Below are positions 47,101-60,200 of a stretch of 64,000 nucleotides of DNA, one piece after another. The notes under the pieces are model-generated. The model did no database searches. It saw nothing but the letters and a program-made list of their open reading frames with translations, and was not told the origin of the DNA. The stretch covers positions 434,001 to 498,000 of the forward strand of contig JAINUG010000216.1 in assembly GCA_029706075.1 (NCBI GenBank), written 5' to 3'. The position numbers and the translations under genes were made by a program. Position 1 is the first letter of the stretch, and the number at the start of each line of letters is the position of its first letter. This DNA comes from Aldrovandia affinis. Lineage: Eukaryota > Chordata > Actinopteri > Notacanthiformes > Halosauridae.

Positions 47101-50100
47101 TGTTAAATTGATGAAATTGAGATAAATATCAGACCACAGCCAAAATCAAAAACATCTAAAAGCTTAGCACGGACCTCAGAGGGTTAAATAGGAATGCAAC
47201 ACCAATGGAGAGGACAAACATTTGGAGTGACATCACAAAATAAGTATTAATTAGGCATGACAAAACGAATAGTATATGATGTAAAGAAAAGACTCCATAA
47301 TGTTAGAATAGAATATTAACACCAATAGAACAACAGGTGAAACAATCCCCATTGTTAAGTTCAGCACCTATACAATGCAATAATGTGGATTGTGACATTC
47401 CTGCAACCAGCAAATCTTTTATTTGAAAATAGCAACTCTAATTATGTAGTGTGGGTCGAGGATGGAAGAGCCACTCGCAGATGTCACGAATATCTAAAAG
47501 CTAACTACAAGTAGTCAGCCACTAAGTCTGCGAACAGATAAGGGAGCAGGGGAAAAATGGATGGACAAAGAAAAAGAAACTCCGGGCATAAAGTCCACGG
47601 AAAATAATAACAACCCAAAGGTTGTGGACTCTTCAACGAAGAGGTAAGAAACTAAAATGATTTTAGAGACTTTAGCTCTGGGAGTTTTTAACCCAAAAAC
47701 AAAAGAATGAATCTCGAAAAGGAAATGCCACTGGAGTGACGAGCAATAACCAAAGCTAGAAAGGAAATAATCCTCCTAGAACGGCAACCACAGAGTTGCA
47801 ACGCTAAACCTTTAAAAGAGATCCTAAATAGCACCTTCTCTCTTTAACCCCTGAGGTCGACGGGAGCGGCGCCCGCTCCCAGCAGCAAAAAAGTATATTA
47901 CTATTTCTAACTTCGCGATATTTTATCATACACATCGACAAAAACATTGACAGAAACCTTAGAATCGCGACTTTCCGATTTCAGCACTGGCAAATCAAAT
48001 GGGATTTTTAAATTAGGTTAATTAGACCAAAGGTAAACCTTGCCTTTTACTCTATTTTTACCTGGTAGTAACGTCCCCTTCTATTGACATGGTAACTAGG
48101 TGCGAGTTTCGGGAGGTGTGTGGGGGGGGCGTGGGGCCATGTGTGAAAATGGGCGTAAACACATAAACTGTCCCGACAATTTGAAGCAAGATTTTATACA
48201 GACATACAATTTTATTCAAGATGGAAAGATTTTCTGCTGCAGTGTTTGAGAGTATTGATGGAAAGAGGCGAAGACAATAACTGACGAAGAGTAAGTAACT
48301 ATATTTGATTTGCCATGTTATCAAATACTCGTATATATATTCAATATATGAATTCGCGTCTTGTGACTACATATTCGGCGTGTTGCAACGTAACAAATTG
48401 CAATATGCACACAAGATCTATGGAAGAATACTTTTCAAACAGCCTAAAATGTTATTTATTTCGCTTGTTTTCAAATACCGTGAAAATATATGAATTCCAC
48501 GTCTTGTGACGCCAAACATATTCAGCGTGTTAGTAACTTAATCTAAATCCCTAACGTTAGTAGATTAGTTGGTTAGTACTATACACATCTACCTAATATA
48601 TACAAAGTGCAATCTAGAAAGTAAGAAGGAAGAAAACGAGATAATAAGCGGCGGAAAAAACCCGAAAAGTATAAACTCCCGAAGTGCATGACAAGACAAG
48701 GAGTGGATCTTGAAATAAACGGAACAAGGACAGACAGGGAGCAGAACGTGACAGAACAGGGAAAATGCAATACTGGATAAAGAATAATGAATAAGGACTA
48801 AATGAAAAATAAACAAAGACCAAAAAACAACAGAACAGGAACTCAGAATATAACACTGATGGCCTTTGAGAGAGATGGCCCATCTGACAGATCTTAGAGG
48901 TGTGGACAATGAATAATGAATATTCAGGTATTTAGCATTTAGCCCTCCCACAGCCTGAAATAAATGTGACCAGTTCTGATAAAAACAGGTTTTTAGCTAT
49001 TTAGATCTCAGATGTGCTAAACTGTTTTCACACCCTTACATAGCCAAGACCTTGATGAACAAACGCACATTGGCAAAACAATTCATCACTATAGTTTAGT
49101 GTGTGCTTTCACAACTTTTGTGACAGCAGAAAAATTTACTATTTTTAACTTGTGTGTTTGTAGATCTATTTACAAGCTGCATATGATACTGACCAAACTA
49201 TTGATGGCATACAAATGTAGCTGTGATTGTCCTTCAAATAAAAATATCAAACACTTTGGAGTAAGTGTGTGTTAAATTGATGAAATTGAGATAAATATCA
49301 GACCATGCCAAAATCAAAAAACATCTAAAAGCTTAGCACGGACCTCAGAGGGTTAACTGAGAGACCACCAAGTGGAAAACTAATACCTTAGTTCTAGTAC
49401 CGGCTAGAGCGTAACAATGATTTACACAGAAGCGTTTGTGATATGAAAACGCAGCCTTTAAATAGTAGGCGGAATAAACACTGATAATCCACAGCTGGCC
49501 ATGACCGGGAAAATCCCCGACAAAAGACCATATAAGGGAAATGACAATGACAATGATTCCTCATACAAAACAAAGGGAACCGACCATCACATGGTCAAGC
49601 GCCCTCCAGCGGCTGAACAAGGTAAAACCATGACAAATTATGACTTTGAGGATTTTTTTTATCCTTGTCAGACCATTGACTAATTGATCTAAATCATATT
49701 TGTCTATGACAAACTTGTATTTTTTCATTTTATTTTCAGACCATATATAATATACAGTAGTATATAGCTCCACGGTATCCCGTGGCGGAAATATACAGAA
49801 TTTGTCTCTGAATGGTGGGGTTACCAAACTATCGGCTGCCTCTTCCCTACAAGTCTCGCCTGATCTACGAGTCGTGGCTTCAGCTTCATTTCTCTGTGTG
49901 TTTCCAGTGAGGTCTCCCGGTGCTGTCCATGTCACTCACAAGAAACCTGGACCACCACAATGCCCAAGAGGTTCATTCGTGTGTTAGATAGCTAAACATG
50001 GATATAATGTATGTTTGTAAAGCAGACAAATCTTCGTAAAATGTGATTTTTCTTTCAAAACCACTTCATAGACAAATTAGTTTGTGTATTATGATAATAA

Positions 50101-53100
50101 TAATAATACTAATCACCATAATAATCATAACATAATAATCATCACTACCTATTCAAGACAGAAATGATTTATATACCTGTACTTACATGTTGCCCAAACA
50201 TGAATGTTAAACTGGTTGCTGGAACAGCAAAAAGTGTGCCAGATTTTCCATGAACTGTTCTGTCCCATTGTTATGATACACTCTTTGTGTCCTGGTACTC
50301 TGAAATCTGTGTACTTTTGTGTGTTCTCCAAGAACAGGACAGTAAATAGGACAGTTGCAACAGTGATGTTTACTGTCCTGTGGAAGTACAGGACAGTGGC
50401 ACTGTTCTGCTTTGTGTGCTGCTGAAGTGCAGTACAGTCTACAACACATTAGGGGAGTACCGGGACAGAAGATTATTGGCTTCAGTTATGACAAGAGCTG
50501 AATTTTTTCAACGACGTACATGACTCAAACTCTGAGCTAAAACGTAAGTGGCAAACCTCGCATCTGGGCATCCCAGTCAAGTAAAAAAACATATGCCACG
50601 GAGACACTGGGGTTCTCTGGGTCTTGGTTTATTAAATTATTAATTAATTAATTATTATGCTTTATTTAACACAAAAGGATGATGTGGATTCAGCAACAGG
50701 AAGAAGATAACGGGATAGCAGGATAACTGCAACCTGGAGAATAACATCAGTTAATCACGCAATAGCTTACACAGCTAATCACTCCTAAACAAAATCCTTA
50801 CAGATAACCTAACAACAATATTAAGAGTAGGCTATTTTATTTTGCATCTAACTTCTTTACAATTCTCACCAAGTTTATATGAAATACCCTTAGCTCTATA
50901 AACTAATTAATATACCGCATTACCCTCCCACACTAGGCCTATAATACATATCTCAACATGAATTTAACTGTGCTAATATACCTTGGACGGCTGAGATATC
51001 AAACGTCTTTGTTTAGCAATTTGTGATGTGAAAGGTGAAAAGCACATTTTTGTATATAGTGAGAATATAATTTTTAGAATATATAAGAAACATGACATTT
51101 GGTCTGAGAATACACAGATGAGGTTTATGTTTGTGTATGAGAGAGTCTGTCTGAGCCAGAAGTGTCTGGGGTGAATGAATGTAAATGTACCTGTTGAACT
51201 GTATAAAACCACAGTATGACCTAGTGTGTGTCGAACATTTTGTAACATGTTTATGTGTTCCCGCGGCCGGCTGTGTAATTAAACTTTCCTGTCTTCCGTT
51301 ACAATCATCAGGTCCATCTCTTCATCAATACGGAGATCATTATTTGGCTAATATTGCACTGCAGGAAGTAGTACATTGCTATCATAATGGCGAGAAAAAG
51401 GCAATTAACAAAAGAAGACAGACAGAGAAATGGCAAAGAAGGCCAAGTTGTCAGTGAGTACAGTTTCCTACACCATCAAAAGGCAATTGGAAACTGGAGG
51501 AAACTCTGACAGGAAGAGGTCTGGCAGACCCAAAGCCACAACAAAATCAGAAGACAAGTTTCTGAGAGTTAACAGCTTGCGTGATAGGCGGCTCACAGGA
51601 CAACAGCTTCAAGCACAGCTTAACACTGGACGAAGTAAGGAAGTCTCAGTTTCAACTGTGAAGAGAATAATTCGAGCTGCAGGTTTGACAGGTCGAGTGG
51701 CAGTAAGAAAGCCATTGCTAAGATGGCAAAATAAAAATAATAGGATTGCTTGGGCCATGAAGCACCACCAGTGGACTACTGAAGACTGGAAGAAGGTCTT
51801 ATGGACCGATTAATCAAAATTTGAAATCTTCAGTTCATCACACAGGGTTTTTGTATGCCATCAAGTAGACGAAAGGATGGTTCCTCAGTATGTGACACCA
51901 ACTGTCAAACATGGAGGAGGACGCATGATGGTCTGGGGCTCTTTTGGTGGATCCAGAGTCGGCAACTTGCACAGAGTGACTGGCACCCTGAACCAAAAGG
52001 GCTACCACAGCATTTTGCAGTGCCATGCAATACCCTCTGGTCTACACCTACTTGTTCAGGGGTTCATCCTACAGCAAGATAATGACCCAAAACATACCTC
52101 CAGGCTATGTCAGAACTACCTTAGAAGAAAAGAGCAAGGCTTCAAATCATGGAATAGCCAGCACAGTCTCCAGACTTAAACCTCATCAAGCTGGTTTGGG
52201 ATGAACTGGACAGAAGGGTGAAAGCAAAGCAACCTACAAATGCAACACTTTTGTGGGAACTTCTGCAACATTGTTGGGAAGAACTTTCCGAACAATATTT
52301 GATTTCCATTGTAGAAAGAATGACACAAGTGTGTTCGGCTGTTATATCTGCAAAAGGTGGCTACTTTGATGAGTCAAAAATGTAGATTACATTTTGTTAA
52401 ACAAAACGATTCCATGATTTATTTTTTATCTCCAATTGTTTATTTGTTCTATGCTTTAATTTCAGTGTACATTGAAACATTAAACTGTGTAAAGTTAAAA
52501 GAAACTTTAGGTATTCTAAAATGTTTGACTGGTAGTATATATATATATAAACATGGGAAGCTGGTGAAGCCCAGAAAAGGAGTGGTAATCATTCTGTTCT
52601 TGGAGCCCAGATACAGTATCCGCAGGTGGTCAGTTAATGACAGATGAGGCGAACAACTTGTCCCAGTCCCTAGGTGGCTCTCCTGGTGGCCATTGAACAT
52701 GTGCCGCTCAGCCCTCCCTAAATCAGAGCTGAGGAGGAGGGTGTGTGGCATCCCAAGGGACCGCACAGGAAATGGCTGCCTGGCACTAGTGGCTCCCACT
52801 CTTGGGGGCCAAGAGGACTACAGTTCCCAGCAGCCTGCAGTCCCACACCTGGTGAAGTGAAGGACAGCTTGCAGCTGATGTCAATTTGGGGAGTTATAAA
52901 AAGGACTGTTTTGTGTCACATGGGGGTGGTGGACTACGGTGGAGTAGTGGTGAGTGGTGAAATAAAGAATTGTTTTGGATTGCTTTGCGGATTGGAATTG
53001 GATTGTTTTGAGAGCCCTGTTTGTGTAACGACTGTGGATTGTATGAGGAACTGGCTTGGATTGACGAATTGGATTACGGACAAAGACAACAAGAGAAGGA

Positions 53101-54141
53101 TTATGGACTGTGTGTTTTGAATTCCTCCGAATACCCAATCCTTTTGTGTTTTTTGTCAGTAATCAGTATAATAAAATTATTGTTTATTTGGAATACTGCC
53201 TCCTCCGGATTATTCAAGTGCCTACACCCTCTGAAAAGGTCCTTGAGTGTCACCCCACCCCAAGTGGCACTACAATATACACACACACATATATAGGCAT
53301 ATAAAGATGAAATAAAGAGTAACATATGGCCGCTATTGAATGAACATGACAGAACGATGAGTAATTCAATGAAAGACAACGTAAATACAATACATCGAAT
53401 AGGGTACAAAAGAAAACATTGGGAATACGTGACTCCAGAACACATACAGTATGATATCCGTCTGTCATAGGGGGAAAATAACACACCACCACTGCATCCG
53501 TAATTAACCCGTTAATCCGTGATTACTAGGTAAACTATCTTGAATTTTATCAAAATAACAACTGAAATGATGAAGAAAGTTGGACACAGAACCACATATA
53601 CATCCCGTGTCTGAACAAAATAGCTATTAGAATGAATAACAGATGAGAACACGATACAAACACGATAATCCGTATTATTATTGTTGTTGATGATAATAAC
53701 AATTATAATAATAAGACCAAGTACCACACTAGGGGTGTACCGGGACAAAACGTAACAGCACAGTACACTCTCGGTGACCTGACTAGTTTAAATACTTCAT
53801 ACATTTTTTTCCATCTTTTCCAAGTGTTGCTGAGGCATCTGCTTTTATTTTGCTTCTGCTTTTTGCCAGAAAGATCACTTCACCTTGGCCTGGAATATTA
53901 ATATCAACTTGTTGAATTTTAAAATCAGCCTGGAGATACTGGTACAGAGAGTGGCTGAGCAATCGTCTCTCTCTTCGCCCCCGAAAAGGCCAGGCGTTAT
54001 TCAAGTTATTCTGTCACCCATGGCAAACATTCCTGCACTGAATCAGTTGTTATTTTTCTATCGCTTGGCAACCGCAAGAAAGTTTACAATGTTTTAAGAA
54101 AACTTTTCCTGACGACTTAAGGACAGAACGCTGTGTTCATA

Positions 54142-54221
<80 letters not shown>

Positions 54222-57200
54222 TATGTGTGCATGGGGTGGAGTGGGGGGATGATGTTTGATACCGGAATCCACGCCAGTTTACTGAACATCCACTTTCAGG
54301 TGTAGCAGCTGTTTGATGTTGGACCAAATGCCATTCACAAAATGTTTTATAAAAAAGCACTGAAGAAATAGGCTGGAATTATTCAACTTGTGCAACTAAA
54401 ATCACACTCAGGCACCTGGACTGTACAGTAATCATTTTGGTATACCCTACACACATATTATATTTAACACAACACACACTGTTCCCCCTCTAGGTGAATC
54501 TCTTGCGTGATCTATGATTGTTCCTACCATGTATTAATGCACATCTTGTAAGTCGCTCTGGATATTAGCGTCTGCTAAATGCTTAAAATGTAAAATGTAA
54601 ATGTGAATGTCACACATACGTTTATTACTCTGTGGAATCAGTGAGAATGCCTGTGATTCTGTAAGCCAGTTATAAAGCATAAATCACATCATACATTTTG
54701 ACAACCAGGCTAGCTCCACTATGTACTGCATACTGTGACCATCTGGGCCCTCCTTGTTACTGTCAACACCTGCTGTCACCTTCTACAATGAGAGCGCAGT
54801 CCTCACAGTGACAGAATTCACACAATAACAGCACACTCTCCTTAGTAACTCAATTGCCATTATGGCAGCACACTCTCTACAACAACAGCATGCTCCACAA
54901 AGACAGCACACTCCCCGCAACAACAGCACACTCTCCACAATGACAGTGCTATGACCAGAACAACGCCACCCTCACCTTGTTTGTCCCAGCTTCGGATTGG
55001 CAAGTGCTGCTTATGCTTGGAAATACTTCTGACCATCCATGCTCTGTGCAGTTTTTGCTGATATTTCCTGCAGGAAAATTAGTTTTTGTCACTGTGGGTA
55101 ACCTCTTTCCCTGGAGCACAAGGCTTCGCCCTGCCATTCTTTCACAAAAGCTGGACCACATGGTCTAACAGAACTATTAAACAACAGAGAAGGCTAGGAA
55201 GAAAGTTATTGGTACATCTATCCATAGCTATGATCTCAAAATGAGATGGCTCTTTGCTTTACAGCTTAGGAAAGAGTGGTAATAATATTGTAAAAGATGT
55301 GGTAGCATTGCAATGTTACTGTAAACAGTAGAGTGAGGCTTCATGAACCCCACAATGGGCAGAGTTGCTATATGTTCTCTGTAACGAACTGATTTGAACG
55401 AGACAGCACATCATAGCTCCAACTAATGTAGCATGGGGTTCTTGAAGCCTCACTCTCCCATCACCACAGTTAAGTTGCCTGAACCTCCCCCAGCATGTGT
55501 GAATCCTTACACTAAAATTCAATGGTATAATAACCCTTATATAAATTCCTACCCATCAATTTGTAATTTATTTGGGATCCAAAAATCATAGGTCCCAAAA
55601 TGTTTGGCTCGTCCTCAACTCCTCAGCTCCAAATGATTCTCTGGATATTACGTCACATTTATGCCTACCACAGAAGGTTTTACTAGGCATACAGACACTT
55701 AAGGTATTACAAAATAAATGTTAAAATGCCATTAACTCTGCATCTCCTTCCCACTGTTGTTGCAGCTATTTTTGCAAAGAAAATTCGTTGTAATTTCTTT
55801 TTTTACTGAAACAATCTTGCATCAGGGAAAGTGAATTCCCATCTATATTTCAAGGCTGGTGGCTAAGTAAGCTAAATATTGAATGTGTGTCTTTGAGTTG
55901 GGTGTACCAGAGAAAGTAGGGAGAGAGAAAAAGAGGAGGAGAGAGCATATCACACAATACAAAGAGAGGGGGTTGAACTGGAGCACTTAGGGGCTGGGCT
56001 GTCAGAGCAGAATGTAAACTCCACTGGAGCACATTCATTGGGTTGTTTACACGTGGAGAGCTGTTCACCCGGAGTATTTCTTCCACTGAACGTCCCCAGA
56101 GAGACTGTCCCCAAACACCAAGGGCGTGCTGTGCAACTCACACTGAGAGTGGCCCTCAGTGCACAATATTTAGTGACCTAAATGCATACTGTTAAGAGCC
56201 TCAACTAGCACTGTGAGTGCAAATACATACTGTTAGGAGACCTCAAGTTACATTCTGAGGGTCTACCAGTCGAGCTGTGAAGGTCCTCTCACTGGTATTA
56301 CTTCAGACAGAAGCTCAGGGATGTCAATTCAAGAAAATTCTCTCCAGGAAGTAAAACACATATTCAAATATGAAAGTATATACAGTAGGGCTGTACCGAA
56401 TGCTTCGAAGCTTCAATGCTTCGTTCATAACGTTCACATTCGAATCCTAAATCAACATTCGATTAGGCCTACTTCGCATTTTTTATTTTTTATTTTTTTT
56501 GCATGTCCATTGCAATTCGGTTTAAACCAATGGGCTATTTAATTAAAATTATAGTATTATACTACTATTATAGTTAATAAACAGTTACAAAAAATAACAA
56601 AAGATTTAATTAGCTGCCCTGTGATGGATTGGCAACCTGTCCAGGGTGTATTCCTGCCTCTCGCCCGGAACGCATGCTGGGATAGGCTCCAGCCCCCCCC
56701 CGCGACCCTGACCAGGAATAAGCGGCTTAGACAATGGATGGATGGATGGATGGATTTAATTAGCCAAATAAACTATTATATATAGGCATAGTAGGCCTAG
56801 GCCTATACTGTCTCCGCTCAGCGCTCTATGACAACAGTCACGAGTCACGACCACTTTCATACCACCAACAACAAAAGACTGTAGAAAGATGTCCTCGTTC
56901 TACGACGAATTTGGCAAATCATTTGAAAAGTGTAAGTTCTCTGAATTTTCTCTGCTTGTCTAACATTAGCCTGAGGCCTTAGCATAGGCATAAGTAGGCT
57001 ATCTAGCTAAATTAAGAAGGGCTAGGTCTATATGCGTACTGCGTAGGCTATAGCCTACAGGTCTATGCCTAAATAAGTCATGAAGTCAACATTTTGGGGG
57101 AAATGGTAGTATGATAGTGAAATATAATATTCTACATAACAATTAACTTCGCATGTGCAATACTTATAGCTAATATTTGGGTGTATCTATACGGAACATT

Positions 57201-60200
57201 TAGGTGCATCCCATGTAATCTGTACCGGCGGCGGCAACAACGCAAAGACAAAGAAGCCTGGATCAGATGGTGAAACCCCCTTTGTCTGAAAAAAGGAAAA
57301 GGGACATAACTGGCTGCAAGGGCGAATACAAAGAGTAACAGTAGGTGGGGCCGTATCTGACCTCGGTGCTGTGGGCAGTGGTGTCCCGCAGGGATCGGTG
57401 CTGGGACCTCTGCTCTTCCTTATTTACATAAATGATCTTGACATGGACGTTAGTAGCAAATAGTTAAATTTGCAGATGATACTAAACTTGGGGGTTTGGC
57501 AAACAGTTTGGAATCGACTAAAGTAATCCAAAATCCAAAAATGGGCAGATACATGGCAGATGACATTCAATATTGCTAAATGTAAAGTTATGCATGTGGG
57601 AAATAAAAATATTAGACAGGAGTATTTTATGGGAGGAGAAAAGTTAGTAGGTGTTCAATTTGAAAAGGACTTAGTTGATTAGTTGATCAAAGCCTATCTG
57701 CATCAAAGCAGTGTGCTACAGCAGTGAAAAAAGCCAACAGGATGCTGGGATACATAGCAAAAAGTATTGAGTATAAATCAAAGGAGGTTATATTAATGTT
57801 ATATAATGCCTTTGTCAGACCCCACTTAGAATACTGTGTGCCGTTCTGGGCACCGCACTACAAGAAAGATATAGAAGCTCTTGAAAAAGTCAAAAGAAGG
57901 GCAACTAAACTGATACCTGGTATGAAAGGTAAAAGTTATGATGATAGACTTAAGGCACTCAATCTATTTAAACTTAGCAAACGGAGACTTAGGGGGGATT
58001 TGATTGAGGTTTTTAAATTCCTAAAAGGGATTAACAAAGTAAAATACCAAAGATTTTTAAGATAAGTGGGGTCAGCAGAAAAAGAGGCCACAGGTGGAAA
58101 TTAGTTAAAGGCAAATTCCGCACAGATATTAGGAAGTTTTTCTTTACACAGAGAGTTGTCAACGCCTGGAACAGCTTGCCAGGTCGGGTAGTAGAGGCAG
58201 AAACGCTTGGGCTATTCATGTCCAGGCTAGATGTAGTACTAGATACTCTTTAGATTAGGACATGATGAGCCTAGATGGGCCGAACGGGCCGTTCTCATCA
58301 TTATGTATTCTTATGTTCTTATAACTGATGGGCTAGTGACATTTATTGCGATGGATATGAGACCGGTGAACACTGTACATGGTGCAGGTTTTAGATGCTT
58401 AATGGATCAGCTTGAACCGGGGTACACAATTCCAAATCGCCAAACGATCACAGAAGAGATCGATAAAAAATACACGGAAGTGAGGGAAATTCTCTGTGGC
58501 ATAATTAAAAACTCCCCCGCTGTTAGCTTCACAACAAATTAAATTTGAAATGTACTGATTTAGGCCTATTGTAATTGTTATCATATTCATATAATAATGT
58601 TGCTTGCTATAGGTTTAAGGGCCTGATTTTTCATTTCATTATTATTTAAGCCCTTACTGGATTAGCCTACGTTTATGTAGACCTACTTATGTTGACAAAA
58701 ATTACGAATGTTCATTTAATAAAAAAAGTATTTAATCAGATGAATCTTTTTTTCTTTTTTTAAAAATTGATTGATGACGTCATAAATTCAAAGCTTCGTT
58801 CAAATACCTCAATTGAAGCTTTGAATATTACAAAATTATATTCGGTACAGCCCTAATATACAGTCAACTCCAAATTATTCACACCCTTGATACAGATGAG
58901 CAAAAAAGGCTGGATAAAATAATACAAGTAATGAGCTATATTGTATGCTCAAACAAATTGAAAATTATATTATTTTATACCTATACAATTGCTCAGAGAA
59001 AAATAAATGAACATTAACATGTTGCCTTTTATAGTGTTTTATGAGATTGGTGAACATACTGAGGGGATCTTTTACTATTGAAAAGCAGCAATTTTGTGGT
59101 CAACTGACCACTTAATGGTTTTATATGATCAATAAATATGAAAAGAAGTTCCAACACGAACGTAATCCGTTTCAGAAGCAGAAAGATTCAGCTTTTTTAA
59201 CCTCACTTCATCTGCTATGTTCCCAGCTCTGGTGTAACGCACATTTGCATATTTGGTATAGTCAAAACGAGAAAGGACAATACTTATTTGTGATTGGTTC
59301 AGATAATGGAGGAGGTGGAACATCATTGGCCCTTTTTTTCTAATTCCATAATGGCTGTCACGCTTCTCAATGTAATTGAAGCAAGCCCGCGGCTTGTCCA
59401 TAGATATACATACAAGATTCTATAACAAGCTTGTGGAAACAACCCATTTTACGTTACCATTTGAAATATTTCGATTTCAATGATAGCAGGGTGAAAGAGT
59501 GCTTGTTTCACCAATGTAAATGTAACGTTAAGAGAAATAAAGAGGATGATAAAACTGGTGATTACATTTTAATATTGTTTGTTTTTACCTTTTTTGTCAT
59601 TGCAATCATTACTACTAGTGTTATGATAATATCTGGAGATTTTATTTAGATTTCACATTCCTAGTTGATATCTTTTTAGATTCTATTTTATTGTCTTTTT
59701 CCACATTGTACTGCATTGTCTCTGGGGGTTCTCAATGGTATTTTGTAATTCCTAATACGTTTTATCATACACTCTATACTATAGAATATACTTATTAGGT
59801 GGAGGCACCACACTTTTAATTATAATCATTCTTACAGTGGTGGGCCGTCAGGGCCTGCAAGGCCTTCTCTGCTGGCCTAAAAAATATCTGAATCACAGAC
59901 TGATGTTAATTATATTTTTTCCATGAATACTTATTAAATAATTCCAAATGGTCTGTCCGCTTCCTTTCATAGCTTTTCCCCTGGTTGCGCTGCTTCCAGA
60001 CGTGTATTTTCATATTAAAGCATTTAACCAATCACATTTCAGCCATCATTTGTTGCCAGGGTCAAATAAATCTGCCTGGAGGCCTTCACAATCAGTTCTG
60101 CAGGCCCTGTAGCATAAAATAAGTGTTGATCAAACTGTTGCTTCAACCAATCAGATTTTGAGTTGGGGACACGAAGGCCTTCTAGAAGGCCTAGGTAACG

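Larger units (their letters stand above)
45002..49356. repeat. 2.2-kb tandem duplication (two copies)
   Basis: Copy 1 spans 45002-47187 and copy 2 spans 47189-49356. Each contains about 250 bp of flank, the left part of a solo LTR and a complete piggyBac-like element. Copy 2 is about 18 nt shorter. Most differences are single-base or short indels in homopolymers and dinucleotide runs. The breakpoint lies directly after the TTAA at the right end of the piggyBac-like element. Confidence 0.93.
45258..49635 (-). mobile_element. Solo LTR of the Ty3-type family, interrupted and partly duplicated
   Basis: The outer ends (TGTAGTGTGGGTC at 45258 and CATGACA ending 49635) match the LTR at 15585-16211. 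They are flanked by AATTA at 45253-45257 and 49636-49640. A piggyBac-like element inserted at an internal TTAA, and a later tandem duplication copied the left half together with that element. Confidence 0.85.
56386..58855 (+). mobile_element. hAT element with 8-bp duplication, interrupted by two retroelements
   Basis: The ends TAGGGCTGTACCGAAT and ATTCGGTACAGCCCTA are inverted repeats. The 8-bp flanks ATATACAG lie at 56378-56385 and 58856-58863. The transposase remnant reads in one piece across the CR1 insertion. A GATG-tailed retroposon (56612-56752) and a CR1 piece (57313-58320) are inserted. The target looks like the terminus of a Tc1 element. Confidence 0.92.

Noticed and set aside
46405..48951. 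Cysteine- and phenylalanine-rich minus-strand frames (60-120 codons) occurring twice
   Set aside because: They are translations of the duplicated repeat module in piggyBac-like copies 3 and 4; no known domain, and indels alter the frame.
49561..49935. Minus-strand frame of 124 codons considered as a vipr2 ectodomain exon
   Set aside because: It lacks the class B cysteine pattern and suitable splice phases. Exons 3, 4 and 5 already join perfectly without it, and part of it is LTR sequence.
54094..54360. Minus-strand frame with a long TH repeat
   Set aside because: It is simply the translation of the GT microsatellite.
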